This document shows positions 8,651 to 19,900 of a stretch of 55,226 bases of DNA, piece after piece (the first letter of the stretch is position 1; the number at the start of each line of letters is the position of its first letter). A program made the position numbers and the translations under genes. The stretch is taken from the NCBI GenBank assembly GCA_902783165.1, contig CACZPU010000034.1, positions 1 to 55,226 on the forward strand, in the 5' to 3' direction. The notes under the pieces were generated by a model. The model was given only the letters and a program-made list of their open reading frames with translations, was not told the origin of the DNA and searched no databases. Source of the stretch: an uncultured Prevotellaceae bacterium. Lineage in GTDB: Bacteria; Bacteroidota; Bacteroidia; Bacteroidales; Bacteroidaceae.

Positions 8651-10864
8651 ATGAGCCAGCTGAAAGATTATTTGTTATCCCTCAAGAAAAGAAAGGGGTT
8701 GTTGATAATTGTCACGGCAGCCATCTTGATAGAACTGGTGTCAGCAGCGCAGTATTATTACACATACAAAATGATGGAACGCCATTTGGAAAAACGCGCT
8801 GAGAACGAACTGACATTCAAGGCTATACTGATAAAAAATTCGCTGAATGCCACAGAAGATGTCTTGAAATATCATCTATGGGATATCAGAAGTAATTTGT
8901 ATCATCCCGACTCGGTGTACAAGTCGGTGGAGCGATTGGTGACGGTGAGCCGCTATGTGCATGGTGGCTTTATGACTTTTGTGCCAAACTATTATCCCCA
9001 GAAGGGACGTTTGTTCGAACCCTATGCATTGTTGACCAGCGAAGGTATCACGATGAGTCAGATTGCTGGCGACAAACACGACTATACCACAAGGCCTTTC
9101 TTTCAGAAAGCCCTCGATGCCGATGACGGTGTTTGGGTAGATCCCTATGAGGATGTAGAAGGGGCTCGGACATCTGTCACGTCATATGTTATCGGAGTGC
9201 GCAATAAATCGGGTGAAAAAGTGGGCGTTGCAGGTATAGATATGGCTCTTGACTGGTTGGCCGACACTATCAATAGCCGACACATCCTGCCATCATCATT
9301 CAATCTGTTGCTGACAGAAGCCGGAATACCTATAGCACTCCCAGCAGAAAGTAATGTCAAGCGACAGACCACCGACTATATCGTTAAGCTTATCAACGAT
9401 AGCACTTTCAAACGTAGCCTGAGCAGTTCGCGCAGAAGCAAGCTTGTCCGTTTCAAATACGAGGGGAAGAAAGGCACTGTTTTCTATGCCAACATGAGAG
9501 GTAAGCCCCATTGGCAGATAGCAGTGGTGTGTTACGACGATGAGGTGTATGAAGAACTGACCAGCCTTCGTTTGCGCATCTTGTTGCTCCTTCTATTGGC
9601 TTTTGGTATCCTTTTGTTCATGATCAGGCGTTTTGTGCGCAATGAGGACATGTTGAAAAAGAAGTCCTTGGAACAGGAGCGAATGGCAGGTGAACTACAT
9701 ATTGCCAGCGAAATACAAAAAACGTTGTTGCCTTCACCAGAAGAGATGTTTGCCAATTCGAAAGATATTAGTATAAAGGGGCTGCAAATACCAGCCAAGT
9801 CTGTTGGCGGCGACTTATACAATGCCTTCGTCCGCGATGACAAACTCTTCTTCTGTATCGGGGACGTGAGTGGAAAAGGAGTACCCTCGGCACTTGTCAT
9901 GGCCATTGTACAAGCTCTTTTCAGGAACATAGCTTCGCGTGAAAACAACCCTGCACACATCATGACCCAACTGAACGAAATGGCCTGCCGCAACAACAAA
10001 GAGAATTTCTTTGTGACCTTGTTTGTCGGTGTGCTCGATCTTCCTTCTGGGCATTTGCGTTTCTGCAATGCCGGCCATGAGGTGCCTTTCATCATCAAAA
10101 AGCAGGCAGGCAGTTCTTCCGATTCCCATACAGAATGCAGATTGATGGATGTGAAAGCCAATCTGCCTATTGGTCTCTTTGCCGATTTCTCCTATGAGAT
10201 GCAGGGGTACGCAATGGAGAAAGGCTCTGCGCTTTTCCTCTATACCGACGGACTGACTGAGGCAAGAAATGCCCAAAAGGAACAGTTTAAGGTGGAGAGG
10301 ATAAGTCACGTGCTTGCAGAGTGCAATACAATTGTCCCTGAGCAGTTGGTGGAAAAAATCATCGATGCGTTGAATAGCTTTACAAGGGATACAGAGCAAA
10401 CCGATGATATGACGATTCTCACCCTCATGTATGAGCCTGTAGAAGAAACACTTCTGCTCGACGAAGAAATAACCGTTCAGAACGATGTGAAACAAGTGGA
10501 GCAGCTGGGCATATTCGTGAAGGATGTGATGAACCGTCTGAACATTGGCAAGTCGTTGGCCAGCCAGTTGCGATTGGCTGTGGAAGAGGCCGTGGTGAAT
10601 GTAATGGAATATGCCTATCCCGCAGGCAGCACAGGCGAAATAAATATTAAAGTGACATCCGACGGGCACCGACTCAGGTTTGTCATCACCGACACGGGCA
10701 TCCCGTTCAACCCGACAGAGGCCGCTTCTGCCGACACCACACTCTCCGCAGAAGAACGGCCTGTGGGAGGATTGGGAATCTTTTTGGTGCGCCAGATGAT
10801 GGACTCTATCAACTATGAGCGCATTGGCGGAAAGAATGTGCTGAAGCTTCGTAAGGACTATTAG
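8651..10864 (+). CDS. Membrane sensor phosphatase: Cache domain, SpoIIE-type PP2C, HATPase
   Basis: A 737-residue inner-membrane protein. A transmembrane helix at about 17-34 and a second at about 309-325 enclose a periplasmic Cache-like sensor (about 40-300, with segments TTRPFFQKALDADDGVWV and VGVAGIDMALDWL). Inside the cell a short coiled segment (EIQKTLLP) leads to a SpoIIE/RsbU-type PP2C phosphatase (about 350-595). Its metal ligands are visible in GGDLYN, GDVSGKGVPSALVMA, YTDGLTEARN and TDDMTIL. The C-terminal 125 residues are an RsbW-like GHKL ATPase (EEAVVNVMEYAY, DTGIPFNP, GGLGIFLVRQMMD). In partner-switching systems the phosphatase activates a STAS protein that an RsbW-like kinase phosphorylates. 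Here both activities are fused, and a STAS gene follows 41 bases later. The start is ATG 8651; a TTG at 8621 is in frame but less likely. The ligand is unknown. Confidence 0.9.
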   Translation: MSQLKDYLLSLKKRKGLLIIVTAAILIELVSAAQYYYTYKMMERHLEKRAENELTFKAILIKNSLNATEDVLKYHLWDIRSNLYHPDSVYKSVERLVTVSRYVHGGFMTFVPNYYPQKGRLFEPYALLTSEGITMSQIAGDKHDYTTRPFFQKALDADDGVWVDPYEDVEGARTSVTSYVIGVRNKSGEKVGVAGIDMALDWLADTINSRHILPSSFNLLLTEAGIPIALPAESNVKRQTTDYIVKLINDSTFKRSLSSSRRSKLVRFKYEGKKGTVFYANMRGKPHWQIAVVCYDDEVYEELTSLRLRILLLLLLAFGILLFMIRRFVRNEDMLKKKSLEQERMAGELHIASEIQKTLLPSPEEMFANSKDISIKGLQIPAKSVGGDLYNAFVRDDKLFFCIGDVSGKGVPSALVMAIVQALFRNIASRENNPAHIMTQLNEMACRNNKENFFVTLFVGVLDLPSGHLRFCNAGHEVPFIIKKQAGSSSDSHTECRLMDVKANLPIGLFADFSYEMQGYAMEKGSALFLYTDGLTEARNAQKEQFKVERISHVLAECNTIVPEQLVEKIIDALNSFTRDTEQTDDMTILTLMYEPVEETLLLDEEITVQNDVKQVEQLGIFVKDVMNRLNIGKSLASQLRLAVEEAVVNVMEYAYPAGSTGEINIKVTSDGHRLRFVITDTGIPFNPTEAASADTTLSAEERPVGGLGIFLVRQMMDSINYERIGGKNVLKLRKDY

Positions 10865-10905
10865 ATATAAAAGAACAATTTACAGCATCATAAACTTTGA
10901 AGAAT

Positions 10906-11208
10906 ATGAAAACAACCATTCAACAATTAGACGACAAATTCCTTGTCACTCTTGAGGGAGAACTCGACACTGCAGCTGCTGCAGAAGTAGACAAGACTCT
11001 TCAACCACTTTATAATACTAACGGACTCGATGTGGTTATCGACTGCGAAAAGTTGGAATATATCGCTTCAAGCGGACTGCGCATCTTGATCAGCATCCTT
11101 AAGGGTGCGAAAGCTGGTGGCAGCAGAGTGGTTATCAAAAAACTGAACGAGGATATACAGAACGTTTTCAAACTAACAGGATTCATTAATCTTTTTGAAT
11201 ACGAATGA
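10906..11208 (+). CDS. STAS domain protein, anti-sigma factor antagonist type
   Basis: A 100-residue single STAS domain. The conserved phosphorylation loop reads EYIASSGLRILI, with the usual target Ser, and the N-terminal strand reads LVTLEGELDT. It is the natural substrate for the kinase-like and phosphatase domains of the preceding protein. The stop codon overlaps the ATG of the next gene (ATGA at 11205-11208), so translation of the beta-barrel gene is probably coupled. What the STAS protein binds is not shown by the sequence: no sigma factor or separate anti-sigma factor is encoded in this operon. Confidence 0.9.
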   Translation: MKTTIQQLDDKFLVTLEGELDTAAAAEVDKTLQPLYNTNGLDVVIDCEKLEYIASSGLRILISILKGAKAGGSRVVIKKLNEDIQNVFKLTGFINLFEYE

Positions 11209-12587
11209 AACGAACTTACGTTGTCTCTTTGCTCTCTTTCATTGTCACTGTGTGCCCTGCGCAACACAATAATGAGAAAGGAAGACAGACGGAGATGCAA
11301 AAAACGTCAGAGACGGTGGATTCGGCCAATAGCGACGGCACGAATCTTAACCAACTTGATGTCAGTCTTCAGATGCTTGGCCACGGAGAAATGCGCCTTG
11401 GCGGTTTTGATGTGACAGAGAGCGCAAAAGAAGATATGACTACAGCCTATTTCTTGATGAATCGTTCGCGACTCATTATAGACTACAAGCGCAGCGGTCT
11501 GGAAACAAAAGTTACCGCCCAGCACTCCGGAATATGGGGGCAAAAAGGACAGGGCAACTTCAATCTCTATGAGGCTTGGATCAAATTGGGCAAGAACGGA
11601 CTGCTTGCCCAAATGGGACGTCAGGCCCTGTCGTATGACGATGAGCGTATCATCGGCCCAAACGATTGGGCTATGGCCGCTCTTTCGCATGACGTACTCA
11701 AAATGGGCTATGAGGGTCACGGCCACAAGGCCCACCTTATTCTGGGTTTCAATCAGAATGCTGAGAATACATATGGCGGCACCTACTATGCTGATGGTGC
11801 ACAGCCTTACAAGACCATGTTGACAGCGTGGTACCATTATGATGTCCCGAAAATGCCGCTTGGAGCGTCGCTCCTCTTCATGAACATCGGTATGCAAGGT
11901 GGGTTGAAGGATGGTATTGGCAATGACGAACCGCATAACAGATACCAGCAGCTCATAGGCGGTTATCTCTCGTATCATCCAAACAAGTTGAATGTGGAGG
12001 CATCCTACTATAAACAGATAGGACACAACGAGGAAAACATCAAAATAGATGCTTGGATGGCCAGTATCAAGGCGCAATTTGAAATAGACAAACGGTTTGG
12101 TGTAGTTGCCGGCTTCGACTATCTGAGCGGCGATAAGTATTTTGCCGTGCCATCAAAGGGAACCATCGGACTGGTGAAACACGATGCAATCAGAGGCTTT
12201 AATCCCATTTATGGTTCTCATCACAAGTTCTATGGCTTGATGGATTTCTTTTATGTGAAGACCTATTTGAACGGGTTTACGCCAGGTTTGCAGAACCTGT
12301 ACGGGGGGGTGACATACTCTCCCATGAAAGACCTTAGGCTGAAAGCTTCTTACCACTATATGGCCACCGCAACCAAACTCGATGACATAGACATGACCTT
12401 GGGACACGTTGTGGATGTGGAAGCTTCCTACACAGTGATGAAGGATGTGCGGTTGGCAGCCGGATTTTCGTTGATGACGGGAACCGAGAGCATGCAACGC
12501 TTGAAACGTGCCGATGATGAGAATCGCTTGCGCTGGGGTTGGTTCTCATTGATAGTAACACCCCGACTGTTTTCAACTAAATGGTAG
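11205..12587 (+). CDS. Outer-membrane beta-barrel, alginate-export (AlgE)-like family
   Basis: A 460-residue protein with a signal peptide (MKRTYVVSLLSFIVTVCPAQ) and a barrel-like alternation of polar and aromatic residues to the end. It closes with a terminal strand and a final Trp (VTPRLFSTKW), as outer-membrane barrels do. Features such as GQGNFNLYEAWIKLG, QMGRQALSYDDERIIG and the closing RWGWFSLIVTPR fit the alginate-export/porin family. It probably forms a pore for an anionic or small solute. Placed between a signalling pair and a MATE exporter plus NRPS, it is a candidate outer-membrane exit route for the NRPS product or an uptake pore for the sensed compound. That role is inferred. Start and stop both lie within the tight operon. 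Confidence 0.72.
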   Translation: MKRTYVVSLLSFIVTVCPAQHNNEKGRQTEMQKTSETVDSANSDGTNLNQLDVSLQMLGHGEMRLGGFDVTESAKEDMTTAYFLMNRSRLIIDYKRSGLETKVTAQHSGIWGQKGQGNFNLYEAWIKLGKNGLLAQMGRQALSYDDERIIGPNDWAMAALSHDVLKMGYEGHGHKAHLILGFNQNAENTYGGTYYADGAQPYKTMLTAWYHYDVPKMPLGASLLFMNIGMQGGLKDGIGNDEPHNRYQQLIGGYLSYHPNKLNVEASYYKQIGHNEENIKIDAWMASIKAQFEIDKRFGVVAGFDYLSGDKYFAVPSKGTIGLVKHDAIRGFNPIYGSHHKFYGLMDFFYVKTYLNGFTPGLQNLYGGVTYSPMKDLRLKASYHYMATATKLDDIDMTLGHVVDVEASYTVMKDVRLAAGFSLMTGTESMQRLKRADDENRLRWGWFSLIVTPRLFSTKW

Positions 12588-12646
12588 TGAAGAGCCATGG
12601 GCTGACCATCATTGTCGGTTTCGGATTATTTAATGACTGAACTATT

Positions 12647-13984
12647 ATGAATATAGAAGAAAAGAAGGCATTCAACACAGAGTTCCAGCGCTTTCTGTGG
12701 TCGTCCATTCTGATAGCGCTTTCAGCTTGTTTAGGCAATGTGGTTGACTCCATCATCGTGGGCAACCTCATTGGCGAGGACGGAGTGAGTGCCATCAATC
12801 TCAGCAAGCCCGTCATACAGTTCATGTTTACAATCAGCATGTTGCTATCTACGGGAGCAAGTATGCTAGTTGGTATGCAACTCGGCAAGAAAGACTACAA
12901 TCGTGCCTCTTACATCTTCACCCTTTCCACAGTCTTCTGTCTGGTCTTCGGCTTGTTGGAAACACTCTGTGGACTGGGATTCACAGATGCCGTTGCCTTG
13001 TGGTTGTGCGACAACGAGTTGCTCTTTGTTGCTACACGCGACTATCTCTACCCACTATTGCTTGGTGCTCCAGCCTATATGTTGTCTTGGGCAATGGCCA
13101 ATATGGTGGGGGTGGATGGCAGTCCACGACTGGTGTCTGTGGCCATCCTCATTGACAATGTCGTCAACCTCTGCCTCGACATTGTCTTCATCCAGTGGTT
13201 GGGATGGGGCATCGAAGGCTCGTCGTCGGCCACTGTCGTTGGGCATATTGTGGGCATTGCCATCATGTGTTGGCATTTCCGCTATCCCAGCCATCATCTC
13301 AAATTGTACTGGAAAGGTGAAAAGATGTTTACTGTGTTCAGACAAATGGTGTCACAGGGTGCCCCGTTGGCACTGGCTTCCATTAGTCTCACAGCACTTC
13401 TGCTATGTGCCAACAACATCGTGCTTTCAACGATAGGCCGAACAGGTATCTTTGCCTTCTCCGTGTGCATGAACATCCTTTATATTTACAATTTGTTCAT
13501 TTCGGGCACCTGCCGCACCATCCAGTCGCTGGGAGCTATACAGGTGGGTAAGGGCGACAACGACAAGTTCCGTCTGGTTATCGGCAAGTCGTTCCGTTTC
13601 ATTACCATGGCTATGGTAATCACCTGTGCCATCATCTGGTTGTTCCCAGAAACAATCACCAGGTTTTTTGGAGCCAACGAGACCTCGTTTATACAAGAGG
13701 GCGTTAGTGCCCTGCGCATCTTCGCCATCAGCTTCGTTCCCTTCTGCTACATATATGTGTTGATGATAGTATACAAGCTCTATGGGCACCATTGCATAGC
13801 ACTCTTCATCTCGCTGGCCTTGTCGCTGACAGTTATCCCCGTGCTATGGATTATGGCCCGCTTGGCTCCATCATGGCTATGGTACTCCTACCTCATTGCC
13901 TATGCTATTGAGGCTGTAACCATAGCAGTCATACACAAGACCACTCATGTTAAGTTTGAACTCAAAGAAATAAAGAATAATTGA
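12647..13984 (+). CDS. MATE family multidrug/metabolite exporter
   Basis: A 445-residue inner-membrane protein with about twelve hydrophobic segments. The N-terminal half contains FLWSSILIALSACLGNVVDSIIVGNLIGEDG, typical of MATE transporters, and ASMLVGMQLGKKDYNRA after helix 2. Length fits the family. These proteins export organic compounds using a Na+ or H+ gradient. It lies directly before the NRPS gene: its TGA ends at 13984 and the NRPS ATG is at 13987. Export of the peptide product is therefore the most likely job. Confidence 0.9.
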   Translation: MNIEEKKAFNTEFQRFLWSSILIALSACLGNVVDSIIVGNLIGEDGVSAINLSKPVIQFMFTISMLLSTGASMLVGMQLGKKDYNRASYIFTLSTVFCLVFGLLETLCGLGFTDAVALWLCDNELLFVATRDYLYPLLLGAPAYMLSWAMANMVGVDGSPRLVSVAILIDNVVNLCLDIVFIQWLGWGIEGSSSATVVGHIVGIAIMCWHFRYPSHHLKLYWKGEKMFTVFRQMVSQGAPLALASISLTALLLCANNIVLSTIGRTGIFAFSVCMNILYIYNLFISGTCRTIQSLGAIQVGKGDNDKFRLVIGKSFRFITMAMVITCAIIWLFPETITRFFGANETSFIQEGVSALRIFAISFVPFCYIYVLMIVYKLYGHHCIALFISLALSLTVIPVLWIMARLAPSWLWYSYLIAYAIEAVTIAVIHKTTHVKFELKEIKNN

Positions 13985-13986
13985 AT

Positions 13987-16900
13987 ATGAGAATTTCCGC
14001 ACCATTAACCAAGACTCAGTATGGCCTTTACGTAGAATGTGTCAACCATCAGGGCGAGGCTTGTTATAATATCCCTTATTGCTATACGCTTGACGGTAGC
14101 CTTAATGATGAAAAGCTTTGCAAGGCAATTGAAATAGCTGTGGCAGCACATCCTACACTGTTTACCCGTATAGAACAGGGTGAGGATGGAGAGCCTGTGC
14201 AAATCGTTGACGATGCAGAGTTGTTCAAACTGTGTGTTGAAAAAACCACCGATATTGAATCAGAGAAGGCAAAGTTTGTTCAGCCGTTCAACATTGTGGG
14301 CGATAGGTTGTTCCGCATTCGCCTGTTGAAAGATGCTCAGCATTATTACATTTTGCAGGATATTCACCACATTATCTGCGACGGTGCTTCGCGAAAGGTG
14401 TTGTTGGCAGATATTGAGAAAGCATATGGAGGCGAGATTTTGGAGTCGGAAGCGAAGACGTTGGCAGAAGTGGCCAAGGATGAGGCGGAATTGCAACAGA
14501 CTTCGGCATTCGAAGCCGACAAGAAATGGTTTGCTGAACAATTCGATTGTGGCGATTGCTTTTCACCCTTGTTGCCCGACTTGGAAGAGGACGGGATGAA
14601 AGAGGGCTTGCTGACACATAAGATGTCAGTAGACACGGCAAAAGTGGATACCTTTTGCAAAGAAAACGGCATCTTCAAGAGCACACTGTTTACTTCAGCT
14701 TTTGCCTATTTGTTGGCTAAGTATAACAACGACAGCCAAGTTCTGTTCAATACCATTCACAACGGTCGTGCCAATAAGTTGTTGGCTCACTCGGTAGCCA
14801 TGCTTGTTAGGACACTGCCAGTATATGCCAAGTTCACCGACGACACCACCGTGCTCGACTTCCTGCGAGCAGACCAAGAGCAAATGACAGGATGCCGTAC
14901 ACATGAAGTCTACACCTACAGCGATGCAGTCCACGATCTTGGCTTACAGACTGCCACCACTTTTGCATGGCACGGTGACCTGTTTGACAGTCTGACACTG
15001 GGCGGGAAGCCGATGGTGGCTCAACGATTGAATAACAACACCCTTGAGGTTCCACTCTACGTGAAGGCGTATATCCGCAATGGTCAATACTGCGTAGAGG
15101 CTGAGTTCAATGCCCATGAATATAGTGTGATGCTCGTCAGTCAGTTCTTGGAGAGCTACGAGGCCGTGGTGGAGGGATTCCTTTCGAATACTCATTTGAC
15201 GGATATCTGCATAGTTACTGACACACAAGTTGAGACGCTCGACAGTTTTAACCAGACGAATGTGGACTATGATGCCACGCAGACCGTTGTCTCGATGTTC
15301 CGTCGTCAGGCGAAGGCGACACCCCTTGACATCGCTGTCGTATATAAGGACAAGCGATACACATATACAGAAGTAGATGAATTGAGCGACCGCATAGCCT
15401 GCCATATCGCCAAGATGGGATTAGGTTCAGAGGATGTAGTATCTGTGCTCATCCCCCGTTGTGAGTGGATGCCCATAGCGTCATTGGGCGTTCTGAAGGC
15501 TGGCTGCGCCTACCAGCCTCTTGACCCGACTTATCCAAAGGAGCGTCTGAACTTTATGATGCAGGATGCAGGTGCCAAACTGCTTATTGCCGACCAGGAG
15601 CTCAGAAGTATAGTAGACGAATACAAAGGCGATGTGCTGTTGACCAAGGACTTGGCCGGTCTGCCATCGGACGATATACAGCCCACTGAGCCCAAACCTG
15701 CTTCGCTTTTCATCATGCTATACACCAGTGGTTCTACTGGTGTTCCCAAAGGTTGCCAGCTCATACACTCAAATCTGGTGGCATTTATTAACTGGTATCA
15801 GCGTTTCTATGAGCTGAAACCAGAACACAATGTCGCTGCATACGCCAGCTATGGCTTTGATGCTTGTATGATGGATATGTATCCCGCTTTGACCTGCGGA
15901 GCTACTGTACATATCATACCCGAGGAAATTCGCCTCGACCTCATTGCACTCAACGACTACTTCGAGCGAGAACATATCACCCACTCCTTTATGACTACTC
16001 AGGTGGGCTATCAGTTTGCAACAAGTATCGAAAACCATTCGCTGTTGCACCTTTCAACTGGTGGTGAGAAACTGGCATCGCTCGTTCCGCCAACAGAATA
16101 CAATCTGTACAATGTCTATGGCCCTACTGAAACGACAATTCTTGTGACCTGCTATCCTGTGATGCAGAAATTGAAGAATATACCTATTGGTAAGGCGCTC
16201 GACAATATTCGCCTTTATATTGTGGACCCCAAAGGCCAACGATTGCCAGTAGGTGCCGCAGGAGAATTGTGGGTAAGTGGACCACAGGTAAGCCGAGGCT
16301 ATCTGAACCGTCCAGAGAAAACGGCGGAGGTGTATATCGACAATCCTTTCAGCGATGATCCGCAATATGCACGCATATATAAGACCGGCGACATTGTGCG
16401 CTATCTGCCTTCGGGTGACATCGATTTTGTGGGTCGCCGCGACGGACAGGTGAAGATTCGTGGCTTCCGCATCGAGCTGAAGGAGGTGGAGGCTATTATT
16501 CGTGAGTTCCCAGGCATCAAGGATGCCACTGTGCAAGCCTTCGACATGGAAGGTGAAGCTGGTGGCAAGTTTATTGCTGCCTATATCGTCAGCGACCAAC
16601 AGGTGGACATCGAGGCGCTGAACAATTTCATCCTCGAAGAAAAGCCACCCTATATGGTACCTGCTGTGACGATGCAGATTGAGAAGATACCTCTGAACCA
16701 AAATCAAAAGGTGAACAAGAAAGCACTTCCAAAGCCGGAGATGAAAGCAACAGCTGGTGTTGAAGAATCGAATGTGCCGATGAATATGCTGGAAAAGGAA
16801 CTGCATGAGTTGATTGCCGGTATTGTAAATAATACCGACTTTGGTATAACAACGATCTTGGGATATGCTGGCTTGACCTCTATCTCTGCTATAAAGCTAG

Positions 16901-19900
16901 CCGTTCAGGTAAATAAGAGATATGGCGTTATTCTTGATGCCAAGGCTCTGGCTAAAAGTTATACGCTGCAAAATATAGAGAACGAAATATGGAAGCATGT
17001 GCGGACAGGAGTTTCATCTTCTGAGAAAGATGAGTCTCTGCAAGCTACTCAGCAAAAAACAAGTGCCCCCTTGTCATACGCTCAGACCGGAGTCTATTTC
17101 GAATGTCTGAAGAATCCTCTCTCGACCATCTATAACATACCCTATCTGCTCAGTTATCCTGCAGGTGTTGAAGTTGGTCAACTCGCAAAGGCTGTCAAGC
17201 AAGTCGTGGAGAGTCATCCCGAACTGGGTGTCCACTTCACCACGCAAGGCGATACCATTGTTCAGACCATGGAGGACAGTGTTCCCATAGAAGTGTTGAC
17301 GAAAGAAATGACTGACGATGAATTGGACCAATATAAAACAGAATTTGTACGTCCTTTCAATCTTCAAAAGGCTCCGCTCTATAGATTTGAGGTGGTTAAA
17401 ACCCCTAGTGCGGTACATCTGCTGATGGATATCCATCATTTAGTGTTCGATGGCGCTTCCGCCGATTTGCTGATTCGTCAGATTGGGACAGTGCTTGATG
17501 GTTCTATAGTTGAAAAGGAGAGTTACACATATCTCGACTTTGTCGACGACCAGCTAAAGGCTGAAGATTGTGAGGCCTTTAAGACTTCACAGCAGTTCTT
17601 TGCCGAGAAACTCCAGTCGTGTGAGGGTGCCAGTGAAATCCCCTCAGACCTTCCCAAGACTGATGCTCAGGGCTTTATAGGTGAGGCCGTTTGTCTGCCC
17701 GACTTCGACAAGGCTACAGCCTTCTGCCGCAGCTGCCAGATAACACCTGCCCATCTTTTCCTCGCCGCTACCAGCTATGTGGTGTCACGCTATACCAACA
17801 ATCGCGAGGTTTATCTCAGCACAGTCAGCAGTGGTCGCTCGAATTTAAAGATTGCTGATACGGTGGGGATGTTTGTCAATACCCTTGCGCTAGGTATCAA
17901 TATCGATGATGTTACTGTTGTCGAATACCTGAAGAAGACGGGTGACGTCTTCGACGAGACGCTGCGCCATGAGGACTATCCCTTTGCCCGTATTGCCAAC
18001 GACTTCGGTTTCCGTCCTTCTATTGCCTATGCTTATCAGGTAGGTGTGCTTTCGGAATATTCTGTTGGTGGACAACCCATCGGTCAGGAACTCCTTGAAC
18101 TAAATGTGCCGAAGTTTAAAATCAATATCAAGATAGAGCCACGCGGTGTAGTCGTGCAATACGACGACTCGCTCTACTCAAATGAGCTAGCCATGTCATT
18201 GGCAGAGAGCATCGTGGCTGTCGTAGACCGTATGATGGCAGCACCCGATGCCAAGATTCGGAAGATTTCCATCGTCAGTGATCGTCAGGAGAAAGAACTG
18301 GCTGCGCTTCGCCAGACAGCAACGGGCGATGCTCCCTTCAAACTGATGCATGAGTGCATTGATCATTATGCCCAAACGCAACCAGAGCAGCAAGCTTTGG
18401 TTGCCTGCGATGCCACCTATACCTATCATGAAATGGATGAAGCCACCAACCGCATTGCAAATGCCCTGCGTCAACGAGGAGTGGAAACAGGCAATCGTGT
18501 TGCCCTGTTGTTGCCGCGTACCAGTCGACTCATCCTCTCCATGTTTGGTGTGTTGAAAACTGGAGCAGCCTACATCCCATGTGACCCCGAATATCCCGCT
18601 GACCGTGTGAAACTGATTCTTGAAGATAGTGAGGCAAGATACATCATCACTACTGCAGACCGTCTGGATAGTGTTCCTGCTGAAAAGGCCATTGACGTGG
18701 AAGAATTGCTGAACGACTCGATTTCCAATAGTCCTGTCATAAAAGATATCACAGGCGATGATCTTGCGTACCTTATATATACAAGTGGCTCCACAGGCCG
18801 TCCGAAGGGTGTGATGCTGCGCCACGAGGGTATATGCAACTACCTCTATGGTCATCCAGCCAACGTCTTTGCCAATGCAGTGTTGACTGATGCCAAGCGC
18901 ATCCTCAGTGTCACCACCATTTCGTTCGACGCAGCCTTGCAGGACATAGGTATGGCATACTTTAATGGCAAGACATTGATTCTCGCCACCGAAGACCAGG
19001 CTAATAATCCTCTCTCACTTGCAGAACTTATTTCCCAACAAAATATCAATATGGTCAGCGGCACTCCTTCACGTTGGCAGGCATGGCTCACAAGTTCTGA
19101 TTTCTGCAAGGCAATTGCCAACCTCGCCATCTGTCGTGCAGGCGGTGAGAAGTTCAGTGACGCCTTGCTTGAGCAAATGCGCAGTGTCACCCATGCACGC
19201 ATCTTCAACTGCTACGGTCCGACGGAGATTACGGTCGCCTCTAACAATGCAGAATTGACAAAAGCAGAAATAGTTACCGTGGGTAAGCCACAGTTGAACG
19301 TGAAGGAATTTATCGTCGATAGTGACGGCAATGAACTGCCCCCTGGAGTCGTTGGTGAATTGTATATCGGCGGTCGTGGTGTGGCTCGTGGTTATAATAA
19401 TCTTGATGACATGACCCGCGAACGTTTTGTTGAATACCAAGGAACTCGTATCTACAAGTCGGGTGACTATGCCAAATGGCTGTCCGATGGTAACGTGGTC
19501 ATCCTCGGACGTACCGACCATCAGATTAAGTTACGTGGTTTACGTATAGAGCTCGGTGAGATAGAGAATGTCATGCTTCGTGTGGAAGGCATGAAGAAGG
19601 TTGTTATCCTGATTCGCAAGATTAACGACCGGGAACACCTCTGTGCCTATTACACCGCAGACCGCGAGATAGCTGCCGATGCATTGAAGGCCGAGATCAG
19701 TAAGAGCCTGACTCAGTATATGGTACCGACTGCCTATCTCCAATTGCCTGAGATGCCCATGACGCCTAATGGCAAGACCGATGTGAAAGCACTGCCTGAG
19801 CCTCAACTTGCAGGTACTGGCGAATACATTGCACCAGCCAATGACACTGAGCGTGCATTCTGCGACATCTTTGCCGACATCCTGAAGATGGAGCAGGTAG

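Noticed and set aside
9815-10669. Long minus-strand open frame (284 codons) inside the sensor phosphatase gene
   Set aside because: It lies wholly opposite the PP2C and HATPase motifs, has Cys/His-rich low-sense composition, no start signal and no domain I recognise.
16054-16806. Minus-strand open frame of 250 codons opposite adenylation domain 1
   Set aside because: Antisense shadow of a clearly coding NRPS region, without recognisable protein features.
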